Below, piece after piece: positions 1-9,574 of a stretch of DNA of 36,408 bases. Origin of the DNA: Ferruginibacter sp. (GTDB lineage Bacteria; Bacteroidota; Bacteroidia; Chitinophagales; Chitinophagaceae); assembly GCA_030655145.1 (NCBI GenBank), contig JAURWD010000071.1, forward strand, positions 1-36,408, given 5' to 3'. The notes under the pieces are model-generated. The model saw only the letters and a program-made list of their open reading frames with translations. It was not told where the DNA came from and did not search any database. A program made the translations under genes and the position numbers. How positions within the stretch are numbered: position 1 is the first letter of the stretch; each line of letters opens with the position of its first letter.

Positions 1-48
1 CTCGTCAATTTCCTTTTGAGTGGTCTCAGAGCCAGTTTCGGACGGCAT
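1..48 (-). CDS. 5' end of an unidentified gene running out of the window
   Basis: An ATG at 46-48 on the minus strand opens a frame that stays open to base 1, giving MPSETGSETTQKEIDE (16 residues). It starts only 10 bases after the stop of the VOC-domain gene upstream, which fits a short operon. Too little is visible to assign a family. The ending QKEIDE could match the start of a DUF1801-type protein, but this is a guess. It could also be a chance open frame. Confidence 0.4.
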   Translation of the reverse strand, partial: MPSETGSETTQKEIDE

Positions 49-58
49 ACGTAAAAAA

Positions 59-814
59 TTATTTCATGTAAAATTCCCATTGAATGCGATCCGGATCCTT
101 AAAGGCAACATAAAGTTTACTTAAGGCTGGATCCATTTTTACGCCCGTGTTTTCAATACCAGCTTCCGTTAATTTGCTGGTGAAAGCATGGAGTTCTTCT
201 TCGCGTTCACAAGTGATGGCAACGTGATCGAGTCCTACTTCAAAAGGACTGAAGGTTGAATACTCTTTATTTCTCGGTTCTGCCTGCTTAAACGCTACAA
301 AGACACCACCGGCCAAAAATATAATAAGCTCTGGTGTTTGCATTACTAATGGGAAGCCGAGGAGGTCACGATAGAATTGTATGGTTTTCTCAAAATCCAT
401 TGATCGCAAACAAATGTGATGGATATGGCTTTTCAACGGGCTAGCGTCAAAATGATTTTCCTGTTCGGTAATTTCACCTTTGTCATTTATGATAAAACGA
501 TCTGCAACACGAAGCGTGGCGCCCATTACTGCAATGGTAAATTCTGCTTTCGTTACCATCTCGGTTAATGCCTCATTATAATAATGTTCGATGACATTGA
601 TGGTGGCGCCTTCAAGCGCCGGTTGCAATGGTTTCCACCATAGTTCATGCAAAGCATCTTTACCTTTTATTGGATAGGCAGAGCCGCCGGGGGCTAGCGG
701 CGCTCTCAATACAATATCATTGCTAAAAGGAATTGCAGAAAAACTTTTGTCCCGAAGTGCCTGGAAATAAGTTTCTGAAATTTGTTTAAGTTGTTGCTGG
801 CGACTGGGTGTCAT
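59..814 (-). CDS. NTF2/SnoaL-like domain fused to a glyoxalase/VOC domain
   Basis: This is a predicted cytosolic protein of 251 residues with no signal peptide. Residues 1 to about 125 resemble the SnoaL/NTF2-like alpha+beta fold, with an N-terminal helix, a WWKPL segment and a strand-rich end. Residues from about 130 to 250 form a VOC (glyoxalase/bleomycin resistance/dioxygenase) domain. Its typical signatures are HHICLRS with FYRDLLGF, then GLDHVAITC, and a terminal WEFYM with a Glu at the usual metal-ligand position. VOC proteins include metal-dependent lyases, dioxygenases and drug-binding resistance proteins, and the substrate here cannot be read from sequence. The ATG at 814 is the first in frame. 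The gene lies 76 bases after the kinase array on the same strand and 10 bases before another short frame. The domain assignment is fairly sure, the function is unknown. Confidence 0.85.
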   Translation of the reverse strand: MTPSRQQQLKQISETYFQALRDKSFSAIPFSNDIVLRAPLAPGGSAYPIKGKDALHELWWKPLQPALEGATINVIEHYYNEALTEMVTKAEFTIAVMGATLRVADRFIINDKGEITEQENHFDASPLKSHIHHICLRSMDFEKTIQFYRDLLGFPLVMQTPELIIFLAGGVFVAFKQAEPRNKEYSTFSPFEVGLDHVAITCEREEELHAFTSKLTEAGIENTGVKMDPALSKLYVAFKDPDRIQWEFYMK

Positions 815-1774
815 TTCCGTTGGTTTTAGTTCTTCTTCTAAATATACTCAGAAATGAGAGACTTTATAAACCAAGGTTGTGAGAATTTTATCAACCCGGT
901 AGTGTAAGAATAAACTCAGTCCCTTCACCTATCCTGGTTTCTGCTCTTATTTCACCGCCATGTGCTTTAACAATATCATAAGCCAAACTCAAACCCAATC
1001 CTGTTCCTTGCCCTGTTGGTTTGGTGGTAAAGAATGGCTGAAAGATCTTATCGAGTAGGTTGTCGGGAATGCCATTGCCATTGTCGCCTACGGTGATAGT
1101 AATTTTGCCTTCTTTTCTTTGAGTGCTTACAGAAACAATTGGCTCATATCCGCTGGGTCCGATCTTTCTTTTTTCATTCACCGCATAAAATGCATTCGAA
1201 TACAGGTTTAATAAAACTCTTCCTAAGTCCTGGGCGTTGACGGTTGTTTGCCCGGTCATTGTATCCAGATCGGTTTTAAGGATTGCGTTAAAACATTTGT
1301 CTTTTGTCCTGAAGCCATTATAAGCCAGGCGCAGGTATTCATCAACGAGTTGGTTGATATCAGTTGGCTCCTTTGTACCGCCACTCGAACGACTGTGTTG
1401 CAGCATACCTTTTACGATAGCATCTGCACGCTTGCCGTGATGATTTATTTTTTCTTCGTTTGCACGGATGTTATTCGCGAGCTCCAATACCTCGTTCATG
1501 TTGCCTGCAGTGGCTTCAGCTTTTAACTCCTGGATCAATTCATTGTTTACTTCGGAGAAATTATTTACAAAATTCAAGGGGTTCTGAATTTCATGCGCTA
1601 TGCCGGCCGTCAGTTCACCCAGGCTTGCCATCTTTTCTGCCTGGATCAGTTGCTTTTGTGTGGCCTTTAATTCGATCAATGCTTCCTCTGCTTTTTTGCG
1701 GGCTTCTTTGATCTTGATCAGATCGTGCTCTGCTCTTACTGCCTGTGTTTCTGCTTGTTTTAGGTCGTTGAAAC

Positions 1775-1778
1775 GGGG
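1775..1778 (-). other. Single-base insertion (C4 for C3) causing a frameshift
   Basis: On the minus strand the gene reads ACC TAC ACC CCG TTT, giving T-Y-T-P-F and then nonsense. Removing one C gives T-Y-T-R-F-N-D-L, which matches the TYTRFLDL motif that ends the earlier sensor modules of this protein. On the plus strand those copies show AACGGG where this site shows AACGGGG. After the correction the frame continues without a stop into the kinase core. This is either a sequencing or assembly error in a short homopolymer, or a true inactivating mutation. Confidence 0.85.
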
Positions 1779-1779
1779 T

Positions 1780-4700
1780 GTAGGTTAAGTCAAATACTTT
1801 GGCAAAGCGAAGTAAAATATCAAAATGCTCATTTGATAATGGATCAAGGCTTGCAAGGGTGAGGTTACCGAAATTATTGAAAGATGCATTCAGATAAACC
1901 CGGTCAGGTGCTTTCATTCCGGCGATTACAAAACCGGGTAATAATGACAACTCGGTTTCAGAAAATAAAAAATCATCCCACTCCTTTTTAATTGTATCCT
2001 GCAGTATGTATTCAAATTTTAAAGTACGATCATGCCATGCATTGAAGTAGGCGATGTTAGGCGGCAGCTCATGATATTTCACGAGAAAATTCATAGGCTC
2101 TTCAGGAGTTTCAGAATTAGCCATCCACCATCTTGCTGCATTGGTCTTGGGATCATAGATCATGATGACGCAGCGGGTGAGCACCAGGTCGAGTTTTGTC
2201 AGTTCAGTGAAGACGGTGCCAATCAGTTCATTTAACTCTTCAGAGTTCTGCATAGCCATGGCTCTTGCCCTCACTCTTTCCAGGCCGAGTTCAATCTGTG
2301 CTTCTCTAGATTGCGCTTCTGCTTTTTGCAGGTCAAGAAAGCGGGTATAGGTTTGCTCAAATACTTTGGTAAAACGGATAAATATCTCGTGCGCTTCCGG
2401 CACGGGTTCCAGGGTGATGAATAACACATAACCGTATTTGAAATAGACGACATGGTCCACCTGTTTTTCAGGGAAGGAACCGCCGGCTTCAATCATAGCT
2501 CGCAATGCTTCCCCCATCACCGGGATGGTGCAGAGATACTTATAATGTGCTGCACAATCTTCTCCTGCAAATTCCTGGATGTACAATGGCGCGCCATTTT
2601 TTCCTGCCTGGTAATAGCGAAGAAACAATCCATCTCTCGGCGTTTTATAGGTGGGCAAGGTGCCCTGTTGAGAACTGAACCATTCTGTAGAATCATTGTC
2701 GCCATAAATATTAAATGCGCAGCCCCTTGTGTGAATACCCAATGAGCGAACCTGGGTGTCCAATACAAAGGAGGCTTCTGCCAGTTCATCACTCCGTTGC
2801 ATGGCCATGGTTCTTGAGCGAACTTTTTCCAGTGCAGCTTCCACCTGTGCTTCTTTTGCCTGTGCCTCTGCTCGTTTTAGATCGAGGAAACGGGTATAAG
2901 TCTGCTCAAATACTTTTGCAAAGCGTTGAAGAATGTTATTATCGTCTTCAGAGAACTTTTCACCAAAATGATTGATTATAAAAATACTGGTATGCTTAGA
3001 TACACAGCATGAACGGGTATATCCCCCGGGACTGGAAAGGATTTCTTTTTTTTGTTTGGCATCCAGCTTCGACCAGGGCTCATGGTTAAATAAAAAAGTG
3101 AAGAATGCTTTTTTCTCCTTCTGTGTAAATTCTTCCGTGAAAAAGCCTGGTCCTTTTTTTATTCCGTTTATAAGATCGGTACAAAAGGGTTTTTTGTAGA
3201 GCGGAATTTGAACTTCTTCTGAAGTATCCGCCGTACCCCCTGCCCCCCAACACCGGAGTGTTTTGTTAATGTCACTATTGATAGCAATAAAAGAGCCTCC
3301 ATTGATAGCAATATTTAAATGGAGTAACTCTTTATGAACGGTGTGAATGACGGCTTGTAATTCTGAAGTATTGTGCATCGCCAGGCTCCGGGATCGTACT
3401 CTCTCTAAACCCGTTTCTATTTGCGCTTCTCTTGCCTGGGCCTCTGCCTTTTGCAGGTCGAGAAAACGGGTGTAGGTCTGTTCAAACACCTTTGCAAAAC
3501 GTTTAAAAATAGAGTTGTCTTCATCACTAAAAGGGATTGCATCGTACTTAGTAACCGAGAGCCAGATATTTTTTGTCAGAAATACGGAGCGGGTGAATCC
3601 TTTGGAGTTCAGGATAAATTGTTTTCTTTCTTCGGGAGTATTTAGAAAAAAGGTATTTTCAAAAACGTGATTGAAAAAAATGTTTTTTTCTTCGAAGTCA
3701 TACACGTCAGCAATAAAATCAAGTCCCTTTGTTACCGCTTCATTTAATCTCGTAAACATTCCGTGTTCAAAATAGGGAATATGAACCGGTACCGGGTTTG
3801 TAGAAATCCACAAGTCCCAACCTCCTACTGAATCTATCCTGGCAAAATTTGTTGTTGAGAATTTTAAATCCAGCCCTGATAATTGATCAGTTACTACCTT
3901 AATAACCTCGTGGAGATCGCCACTCCGGTGCATAGCCATTGAACGGCTTCGAACTTTTTCCAGTGCCGTTTCTATTTTGGCTTCCCGTGCCTGTGCTTCT
4001 GCTTTTTGCAGATCGAGAAAACGGGTATAGGTTTGTTCGAAAACTTTTCCAAAACGTTTGAATATTTCATGCGCTTCGGGTACGGGTTCGCAGGTTACGA
4101 ACATCATGCTTACTTTGGAACCAAATACAAAATGATTGAATTGATGTGATGGGAATTGGAATCCGCTCTCAAGTATTCCCTTAAATTGCTTTTCTCCAAA
4201 CTCTCCTAATTTACGGTAGGTCTTAGCAAGTGCTTCTCCTTCTTCATGAATTACAAAGAAATCCTTCCCACTTTTTTTTGCATTGCTTATTTCAATATCA
4301 ATGGGTATTATAGTTGCGTCAACCGTGTAGGGCTCAATAAATCCTCCCTCTGGATTGGTGATGTAATCTGTATAAAAATTGTTGTCATCAGTCCAGATAT
4401 TAAAACCAGTTGTCCATGCTTTAATACCTAACCCGGCCACTTGTTGAAATAGCACTTCCGCAACGTCTGTCAATTCATCACTTGTCTGCATGGCCATGGT
4501 CCGTGCCCGGACTCGTTCCAATGCCAGTTCTACCTGTGCTTCTCTCGCCTGTGCTTCTGATTTTTGCAAGTCTAAAAAACGGGTGTAGGTAAGATCAAAA
4601 GCATTCGCGAACCTTTTTAGAACTTTTTTTGCTTCCTCCGTAAAATCACCTTCCCGAAAAGAAAATAATCCTCCGGAACTATACACGGCGACGAAGCAAG

Positions 4701-5110
4701 ATTGTTTTTCATTTGGTGTTGCGGTTAGGTGCACTTGTGATGCCGGTAAACCAAACTTTGCTGCTTCAACTGCCTGGTAATATCGCGTGAGGTCGTCGCC
4801 TTCCAGTACATAATAAAAGTCGTGCTGGTTGATCCAGGCATCCATTGAACCTTCCATCAATGGATGAATATCAAATGACTCATTGCCAAAAACCTGGACC
4901 GGCGAGCCTTCGTCAACAGAAGTCAGCCATACATCTCCGGTCCGATTTTCCTTGTTCAAAACACTGATGCCTACACGCAAAACACCCAGTTTCAGTTTAT
5001 CCAGTTCCTGGAAGACGACGGCTACCACGTTATGCAGATCATTACTAGTATGCATGGCCATGGCACTGGTTCGGACCCTTTCCAGGGCTGCCTCAATTTC
5101 GAGGTCACGG
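1780..5110 (-). repeat. Six tandem sensor modules of about 555 bases within one kinase gene
   Basis: The sensor modules recur with a period of about 550-575 bases. The most conserved part at the DNA level is the joint between modules, which encodes TRFLDLQKAEAQAREA followed by LERVRxRxMAM. It lies near 5040-5110, 4480-4600, 3930-4030, 3370-3480, 2795-2910 and 2245-2360. The interior of each module is much more divergent. The pattern fits repeated internal duplication followed by divergence of the ligand pockets, with the signalling helices kept constant. Confidence 0.8.
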
Positions 5111-5615
5111 CTTTTACTTTCCAGTTCTACGGTTCTCCTTTTTACCGCCTCCCGAAGCTCCAGGTTTTCTTTCTCAATTTTTTCACTTGCAAGTTGTTGG
5201 CCTTCTTCTGTGCGGTGGTCAGGGAATGAAGCATGCTGATGTAACGCTTTCCATCCACCGGAGTCATGCTTAAAAATGCAGGAGATTCTTGCGTGCCCGT
5301 AGAAGCTCCATTCGCTTCCCATTAAAATATACAGGTCACTTTGTTCACGAATGACCATGCTGTTAAGATCGAGTGGCTGCAAGCTGATATCCCTGTTTCG
5401 GAGCTGTGCCTTACCTGCCAGTTGGTCCACGGTGTCGGTGTAAAATTCCAGGGCGTTCCGCTTGTCATGAAAAATTTCGCCGTTGGCTGACCCAAAAATG
5501 CTGAAGTCATCCTGCATATAGGATGCAAAAGTCTCCATATCGCCACTAAGATTGGCATCCCAAAAGGCATAATATTCCTGTAATAATTCTGCTTCAAGTT
5601 TCTTTGTTAATTGCA

Positions 5616-7634
5616 TCAGTTATTGATTGGAAGTTGAATGCTAAATGCAGTTCCTTCTCCTTCTTTGGTTTCCACCGTTATTTCACCGCCATGCCCCTTC
5701 GTAATGATGTCATAGCTCAATGAAAGTCCCAGGCCAGTGCCCTCGCCGGTAGGTTTTGTTGTAAAGAAGGGTTGAAATATTTTATCGAGCAAGTTGCCTG
5801 GGATCCCGTTACCGTTGTCGCGAACAGTGACAACAATTTTACCGTCTTTTTTTTGACTGCTTACAGAAACAATTGGTTCATATCCGTTTGGCAATGCCTT
5901 CTTTTTTTCATTCACTGCATAAAATGCATTCGTATACAGGTTCAACAAAACTCTTCCAAAGTCCTGACCATTGATGGTTATTGGTTCAATGCTTGTATCA
6001 AGGTCGGTTTTGATGGTCGCGTTAAATGATTTGTCTTTTGCTCTAAAGCCATTATACGCCAGGCGCAGGTATTCGTCGACGAGTTTGTTAATATCCGTCG
6101 GCTCTTTTGCACCGGTACTCGAACGACTGTGTTGCAGCATTCCTTTCACGATCGCGTCTGCACGTTTGCCGTGATGATTTATTTTTTGTTCGTTTGCACT
6201 GATGTCGTCAGCGAGTAGCAGTACCTCGTTCATGTTGCCGGCACTCGCTTCTGCTTTTAATTCGTGGATTAATTCATTGTTTACTTCGGAGAAATTATTT
6301 ACAAAATTCAAGGGGTTTTGAATCTCATGTGCTATGCCTGCTGTAAGCTCACCAAGGCTTGCCATCTTCTCTGACTGTATGAGTTGAGCTTGTGTGGATT
6401 TGAGTTCCTTCAACGTTTTTTCCAAAACTATTTTGGCATTCTTTTCCTTTTGGTTATTACGATACAAAATAATACCTACAAGAGAAAGGATAACAAGTCC
6501 GGCAATCATGCTATAGGTCCTGATCTTACTTTGTGTTTGAATTTTATCTTCCTCCAATTTTTCCAACTTTGCCTGCTCATCCATAACAACGTCCTGAAAT
6601 GCAAGAAGATTTTTTCGTTCTTCTATACTCAGACTATCACTTAATGATTTAGCCAATTTTAGATATACGGTGGCACTATCGGTATTGCCCAGGGTATCAA
6701 AATAGGAAGCAAGGAGATTATAAGCATCTCTTATCCAGGCCGGATCTTTACGCTTTTCAAAAATTTTTAAGCTTGCTTTTGCATGATACAACGCTGAGTC
6801 AATTTTTTTTAAATGCGCATATACACGACTCAATGATATGCCACCCAGCCCCCTGTGAACATAATCATTGGTCTCATTTAAAAGCGCCATTGCCTGCAAC
6901 ATTGTATTAAGGGCTAAGTCGAACTTTCCCATTCTCTCATAGGTTTCCCCCAGGTATATGAACGAACGACCAGTTTGTGGATCTCTCAAGTCTGAAAATA
7001 TCGTTTGTGCTTTTTTGATAAACAAAAGTGCAGAATCTAATTTTCCGTCATTCATATACGAAATGCCCATGTGAAACATTACAGATGCAAGTTGTCCGCT
7101 GTCCCCGGCAGCCTTTGCATAATTTTCGGCTGCCCGATAATTTTTAAATTGGTTTTTTATGTTATCACTCCAGTTTCCGGTATACGCATTTAGCAATCCA
7201 ATAAGATCGTAGCTACTACTTAGCAAGAGCATTCTTATATTCTTTGGGCTTTGGCCTGGCAATAAATGCCAAACAGTTTTTTCGGTAGAGGGGTCCTTTG
7301 CAATGCTTATCGCTTTTAAATAGAATTCCAAAGACCTTGAAAACTTTTCCTGTTGCATCAGGATAACCCCCAGTCCGTTCAAAATAAATGCTTCGTTCAA
7401 TTTTAGATTTAGTCTCGCAGCAATAGGCAAGGCTTTTTCAAGATAAAAAATCGAACTATCGCGGTCTTCAAGAAGATAATATGTTCCGAGTTTACTATAG
7501 CCTTCCATTCGGGCAGTATCATTTGATGCTGCAGATAAAAAGGTGTACAGACTCCCCAGATATGGGCTTTTCTGTTGCCCGAAAATTAATGTTGGCAACA
7601 GGCATAGAATAATTACTCTTAAAAAAGTCTTCAT
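5616..7634 (-). CDS. Periplasmic TPR sensor histidine kinase
   Basis: The 672-residue protein has a signal peptide (residues 1-19, ending IFGQ). A helical repeat region at about 25-350 has TPR-like units such as GLGVILMQQEKFSRSLEFY and YLGETYERMGKFDLALN. One membrane helix lies at about 374-391, followed by a coiled coil and the kinase core. His436 sits in GIAHEIQNPL. The N box is NLYTNAFYAV, G1 is DNGNGIP, and FQPFFTTKP with GTGLGLSLSYDI forms the lid. The kinase should span the inner membrane with the TPRs in the periplasm and phosphorylate a response regulator not encoded here. Its TGA shares one base with the ATG of the next gene, and its start lies 14 bases after the preceding kinase. 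Its core is closest to that of the frameshifted kinase downstream (for example TDLDT and SGYEPIVSVS or NGYEPIVSVS). The ligand is unknown. Confidence 0.93.
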   Translation of the reverse strand: MKTFLRVIILCLLPTLIFGQQKSPYLGSLYTFLSAASNDTARMEGYSKLGTYYLLEDRDSSIFYLEKALPIAARLNLKLNEAFILNGLGVILMQQEKFSRSLEFYLKAISIAKDPSTEKTVWHLLPGQSPKNIRMLLLSSSYDLIGLLNAYTGNWSDNIKNQFKNYRAAENYAKAAGDSGQLASVMFHMGISYMNDGKLDSALLFIKKAQTIFSDLRDPQTGRSFIYLGETYERMGKFDLALNTMLQAMALLNETNDYVHRGLGGISLSRVYAHLKKIDSALYHAKASLKIFEKRKDPAWIRDAYNLLASYFDTLGNTDSATVYLKLAKSLSDSLSIEERKNLLAFQDVVMDEQAKLEKLEEDKIQTQSKIRTYSMIAGLVILSLVGIILYRNNQKEKNAKIVLEKTLKELKSTQAQLIQSEKMASLGELTAGIAHEIQNPLNFVNNFSEVNNELIHELKAEASAGNMNEVLLLADDISANEQKINHHGKRADAIVKGMLQHSRSSTGAKEPTDINKLVDEYLRLAYNGFRAKDKSFNATIKTDLDTSIEPITINGQDFGRVLLNLYTNAFYAVNEKKKALPNGYEPIVSVSSQKKDGKIVVTVRDNGNGIPGNLLDKIFQPFFTTKPTGEGTGLGLSLSYDIITKGHGGEITVETKEGEGTAFSIQLPINN

Positions 7635-7648
7635 TTTTTTTAATTAGT

Positions 7649-9568
7649 TCACAGTTGAATAATAAATGCACTTCCTTCACCTTCCTTCGACTCTACTTTT
7701 ATTTCACCGCCTTGTGTTTTTATAATGTCATAACTCAAACTCAGCCCCAGCCCTGTGCCTTGCCCCGTTGGCTTGGTCGTAAAGAATGGCTGAAAGATCT
7801 TATTGACGATAGTTTTCGGGATGCCAGCGCCATTATCTGCAACTATTATTTCAATCGCATCATTTGCTCTTTTTGTTTGAACTGAAACGGTTGGTTGGTA
7901 ATTTTCACCAGCAGTTTCCTTTTTCTCATTCACGGCATAAAACGCATTGTTGTATAAATTCAGTAACACTCTACCGATATTCTGTGGTATGATGTTTACT
8001 TTTTCGATTGAGCTATCAAAGTCGGTTTTAAATTCTGCGTTGAAGGATTTGTCTTTGGCACGCAGGCCATGGTACGCCAGGCGTATATATTCATCGCACA
8101 GCGCATTGATATCTGTTGGTTCTTTTTGTCCGGAGCTTTTTTGTGAATGTTGCAACATGCCTTTTACGATCGCGTCTGCCCGTTTGCCGTGATGATTTAT
8201 TTTTTCACCGTTTGCAGCGATGTCATTCGCGAGTAGCAGTACCTCGTTCATGTTGCCGGCAGTGGTTGCTGCTTTTAATTCGTGGATCAGTTCATTGTTG
8301 ACTTCGGAGAAATTATTCACGAAGTTCAATGGGTTTTGAATCTCATGTGCAATCCCGGCAGTGAGTTCACCAAGGCTCGCCATCTTCTCACTTTGAATAA
8401 GTTGCGCCTGTGTAGCTTGCAGGTTTTCGTAAGCTGATTCCAGCCTGGCGTTTGCTCGTTGCTTAAACCTGTTGTTGCGCCACAACATCACCAGGAAAAT
8501 CACCAGCGAAACAAGCAGCACAAAAAGCGAGAGCAGGATCAACTGGTTTCTTGTCGCGGTGGTGGCTTTTTCCAGATTAAAATATTTTTTTTGCTCATTC
8601 AATTTGATGCTTTCGAGTTGCCTTATTTTGTCACTGTTGTATAAAGAGTCTTTGGCGGCTGCATACTTGTTAAGGTACAGGTAGGCTTTTTCCGTATCCG
8701 TTTCGTGATACGCTACCGAGAGCTGTTTCGCGGCTTGCTGGATCAAGTTGAAGTTTTTTTGCGACTCCCCGTTTTGTAAAGCCAGGGTGCTGTAATGGAT
8801 CACCGAATCAGTTTGCCCCAGGATATTATATACTGTGGAAATGCTCGGGTAATTAGTGCCAAGCCGGAAGAAATTTATAGCCTTCGCATATTCTTTTTTT
8901 CGTAAGGCAAGAGAACCCAGGAGTGTGTTGGAGTTTGAGGCCAGGTCTGGTTCCGAAAGGCCATATTTTAGAACATAGTTTTCGAGGATCCTGGCGTAGT
9001 GTTCTGCCGAATCTATTTGGTTTAAATGCTCGTACATTCTTCCCAACTGCATATAGGTCGGCCATTTTCTCAATTCGGGAAGGGCAGCAAAACTTGAATG
9101 GTTTTGGGCTTTCTGTGCATACATAAGCGCCTCCCCGTCATCTTCTTTAGTTGCAGCAACAATGTACATTAGGTTATACATGTAAACCAGTAGCCCCGGG
9201 TAATGCTGCTCGCAAAGCGGTATCGCTTCGTTCACATCAGCGGTTGCTTTTGCCCACTCACCGGTGATCGCATACAGAAAAGCTCTCTGGCCAAGACAGG
9301 TAATTTTCCCGAAAGGATAATCTATTTTCTCGGCGATGGCTATTCCCTGGCTTGTGTATTTAATCGTAAGCGTTGGGTCAACCAATATGTACATTGATGC
9401 CAGGGTTTTAAGCTGGTTTACTTTGACCGAATCATCCGGGCGGTTTGCGAGCCTGGGCGTAATACTGTCGATATATTTTTGATCAAGAGGAGCGGGTTGA
9501 GCAGCACAATATTGTACGAGGAGGCAACAAACGAAGAGCTTGAAATATTTAAAATTCCATTTAAACAT
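7649..9568 (-). CDS. Periplasmic TPR sensor histidine kinase
   Basis: The 639-residue protein starts with a signal peptide ending near residue 23 (CAAQ). Residues from about 30 to 330 are helical with degenerate TPR units, for example YMQLGRMYEHLNQIDSAEHY and LLGSLALRKKEYAKAINFF. A 22-residue membrane helix lies at about 342-363. A short coiled coil leads to the kinase core with His408 in GIAHEIQNPL, N box NLYNNAFYAV, G1 DNGAGIP and G2 GTGLGLSLSYDI. All catalytic elements appear intact. It ends abruptly at FIIQL without the LP-x-x tail of the neighbours. Six bases separate it from the 7TM kinase upstream, and 14 bases from the next gene, so it is probably cotranscribed. The stimulus is unknown. 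Confidence 0.93.
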   Translation of the reverse strand: MFKWNFKYFKLFVCCLLVQYCAAQPAPLDQKYIDSITPRLANRPDDSVKVNQLKTLASMYILVDPTLTIKYTSQGIAIAEKIDYPFGKITCLGQRAFLYAITGEWAKATADVNEAIPLCEQHYPGLLVYMYNLMYIVAATKEDDGEALMYAQKAQNHSSFAALPELRKWPTYMQLGRMYEHLNQIDSAEHYARILENYVLKYGLSEPDLASNSNTLLGSLALRKKEYAKAINFFRLGTNYPSISTVYNILGQTDSVIHYSTLALQNGESQKNFNLIQQAAKQLSVAYHETDTEKAYLYLNKYAAAKDSLYNSDKIRQLESIKLNEQKKYFNLEKATTATRNQLILLSLFVLLVSLVIFLVMLWRNNRFKQRANARLESAYENLQATQAQLIQSEKMASLGELTAGIAHEIQNPLNFVNNFSEVNNELIHELKAATTAGNMNEVLLLANDIAANGEKINHHGKRADAIVKGMLQHSQKSSGQKEPTDINALCDEYIRLAYHGLRAKDKSFNAEFKTDFDSSIEKVNIIPQNIGRVLLNLYNNAFYAVNEKKETAGENYQPTVSVQTKRANDAIEIIVADNGAGIPKTIVNKIFQPFFTTKPTGQGTGLGLSLSYDIIKTQGGEIKVESKEGEGSAFIIQL

Positions 9569-9574
9569 CTGTAG

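Larger units (their letters stand above)
891..5616 (-). pseudogene. Frameshifted cytosolic histidine kinase with an NTF2-like domain and six GAF-like modules
   Basis: Read through one extra base, this gene encodes 1574 residues (4726 bases minus one divides exactly by three). Residues 1-125 look NTF2/SnoaL-like, followed by a coiled coil. Six GAF-like sensor modules of about 185 residues follow, each opened by a helix with LERVRxRxMAM (M near 186, 372, 559, 744, 936 and 1119) and closed by FAKVFEQTYTRFLDL. Next come a second coiled coil and a kinase core: GIAHEIQNPL with phospho-acceptor His1341, then NLYSNAFYAV (N box), DNGNGIP (G1), FQPFFTTKP and GTGLGLSLAYDI (G2). No signal peptide or membrane segment is visible, so it should be soluble. 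As written, the frame breaks at 1775-1778: the sensor half runs into 1615 and the kinase half continues in another frame to 891. The downstream half has only a TTG near 1679, so separate translation of the core looks unlikely. Its ATG overlaps the TGA of the preceding kinase by one base, suggesting translational coupling. A sequencing error is possible. Confidence 0.85.

Noticed and set aside
891..1679. A separate 262-residue kinase gene
   Set aside because: It has no ATG before the residue just ahead of the catalytic His, only a TTG, and one deleted base joins it to the sensor half.
1248..1788. Plus-strand open frames opposite the kinase cores
   Set aside because: They are antisense to conserved kinase motifs, recur at the same place in each paralogue and show no family features.
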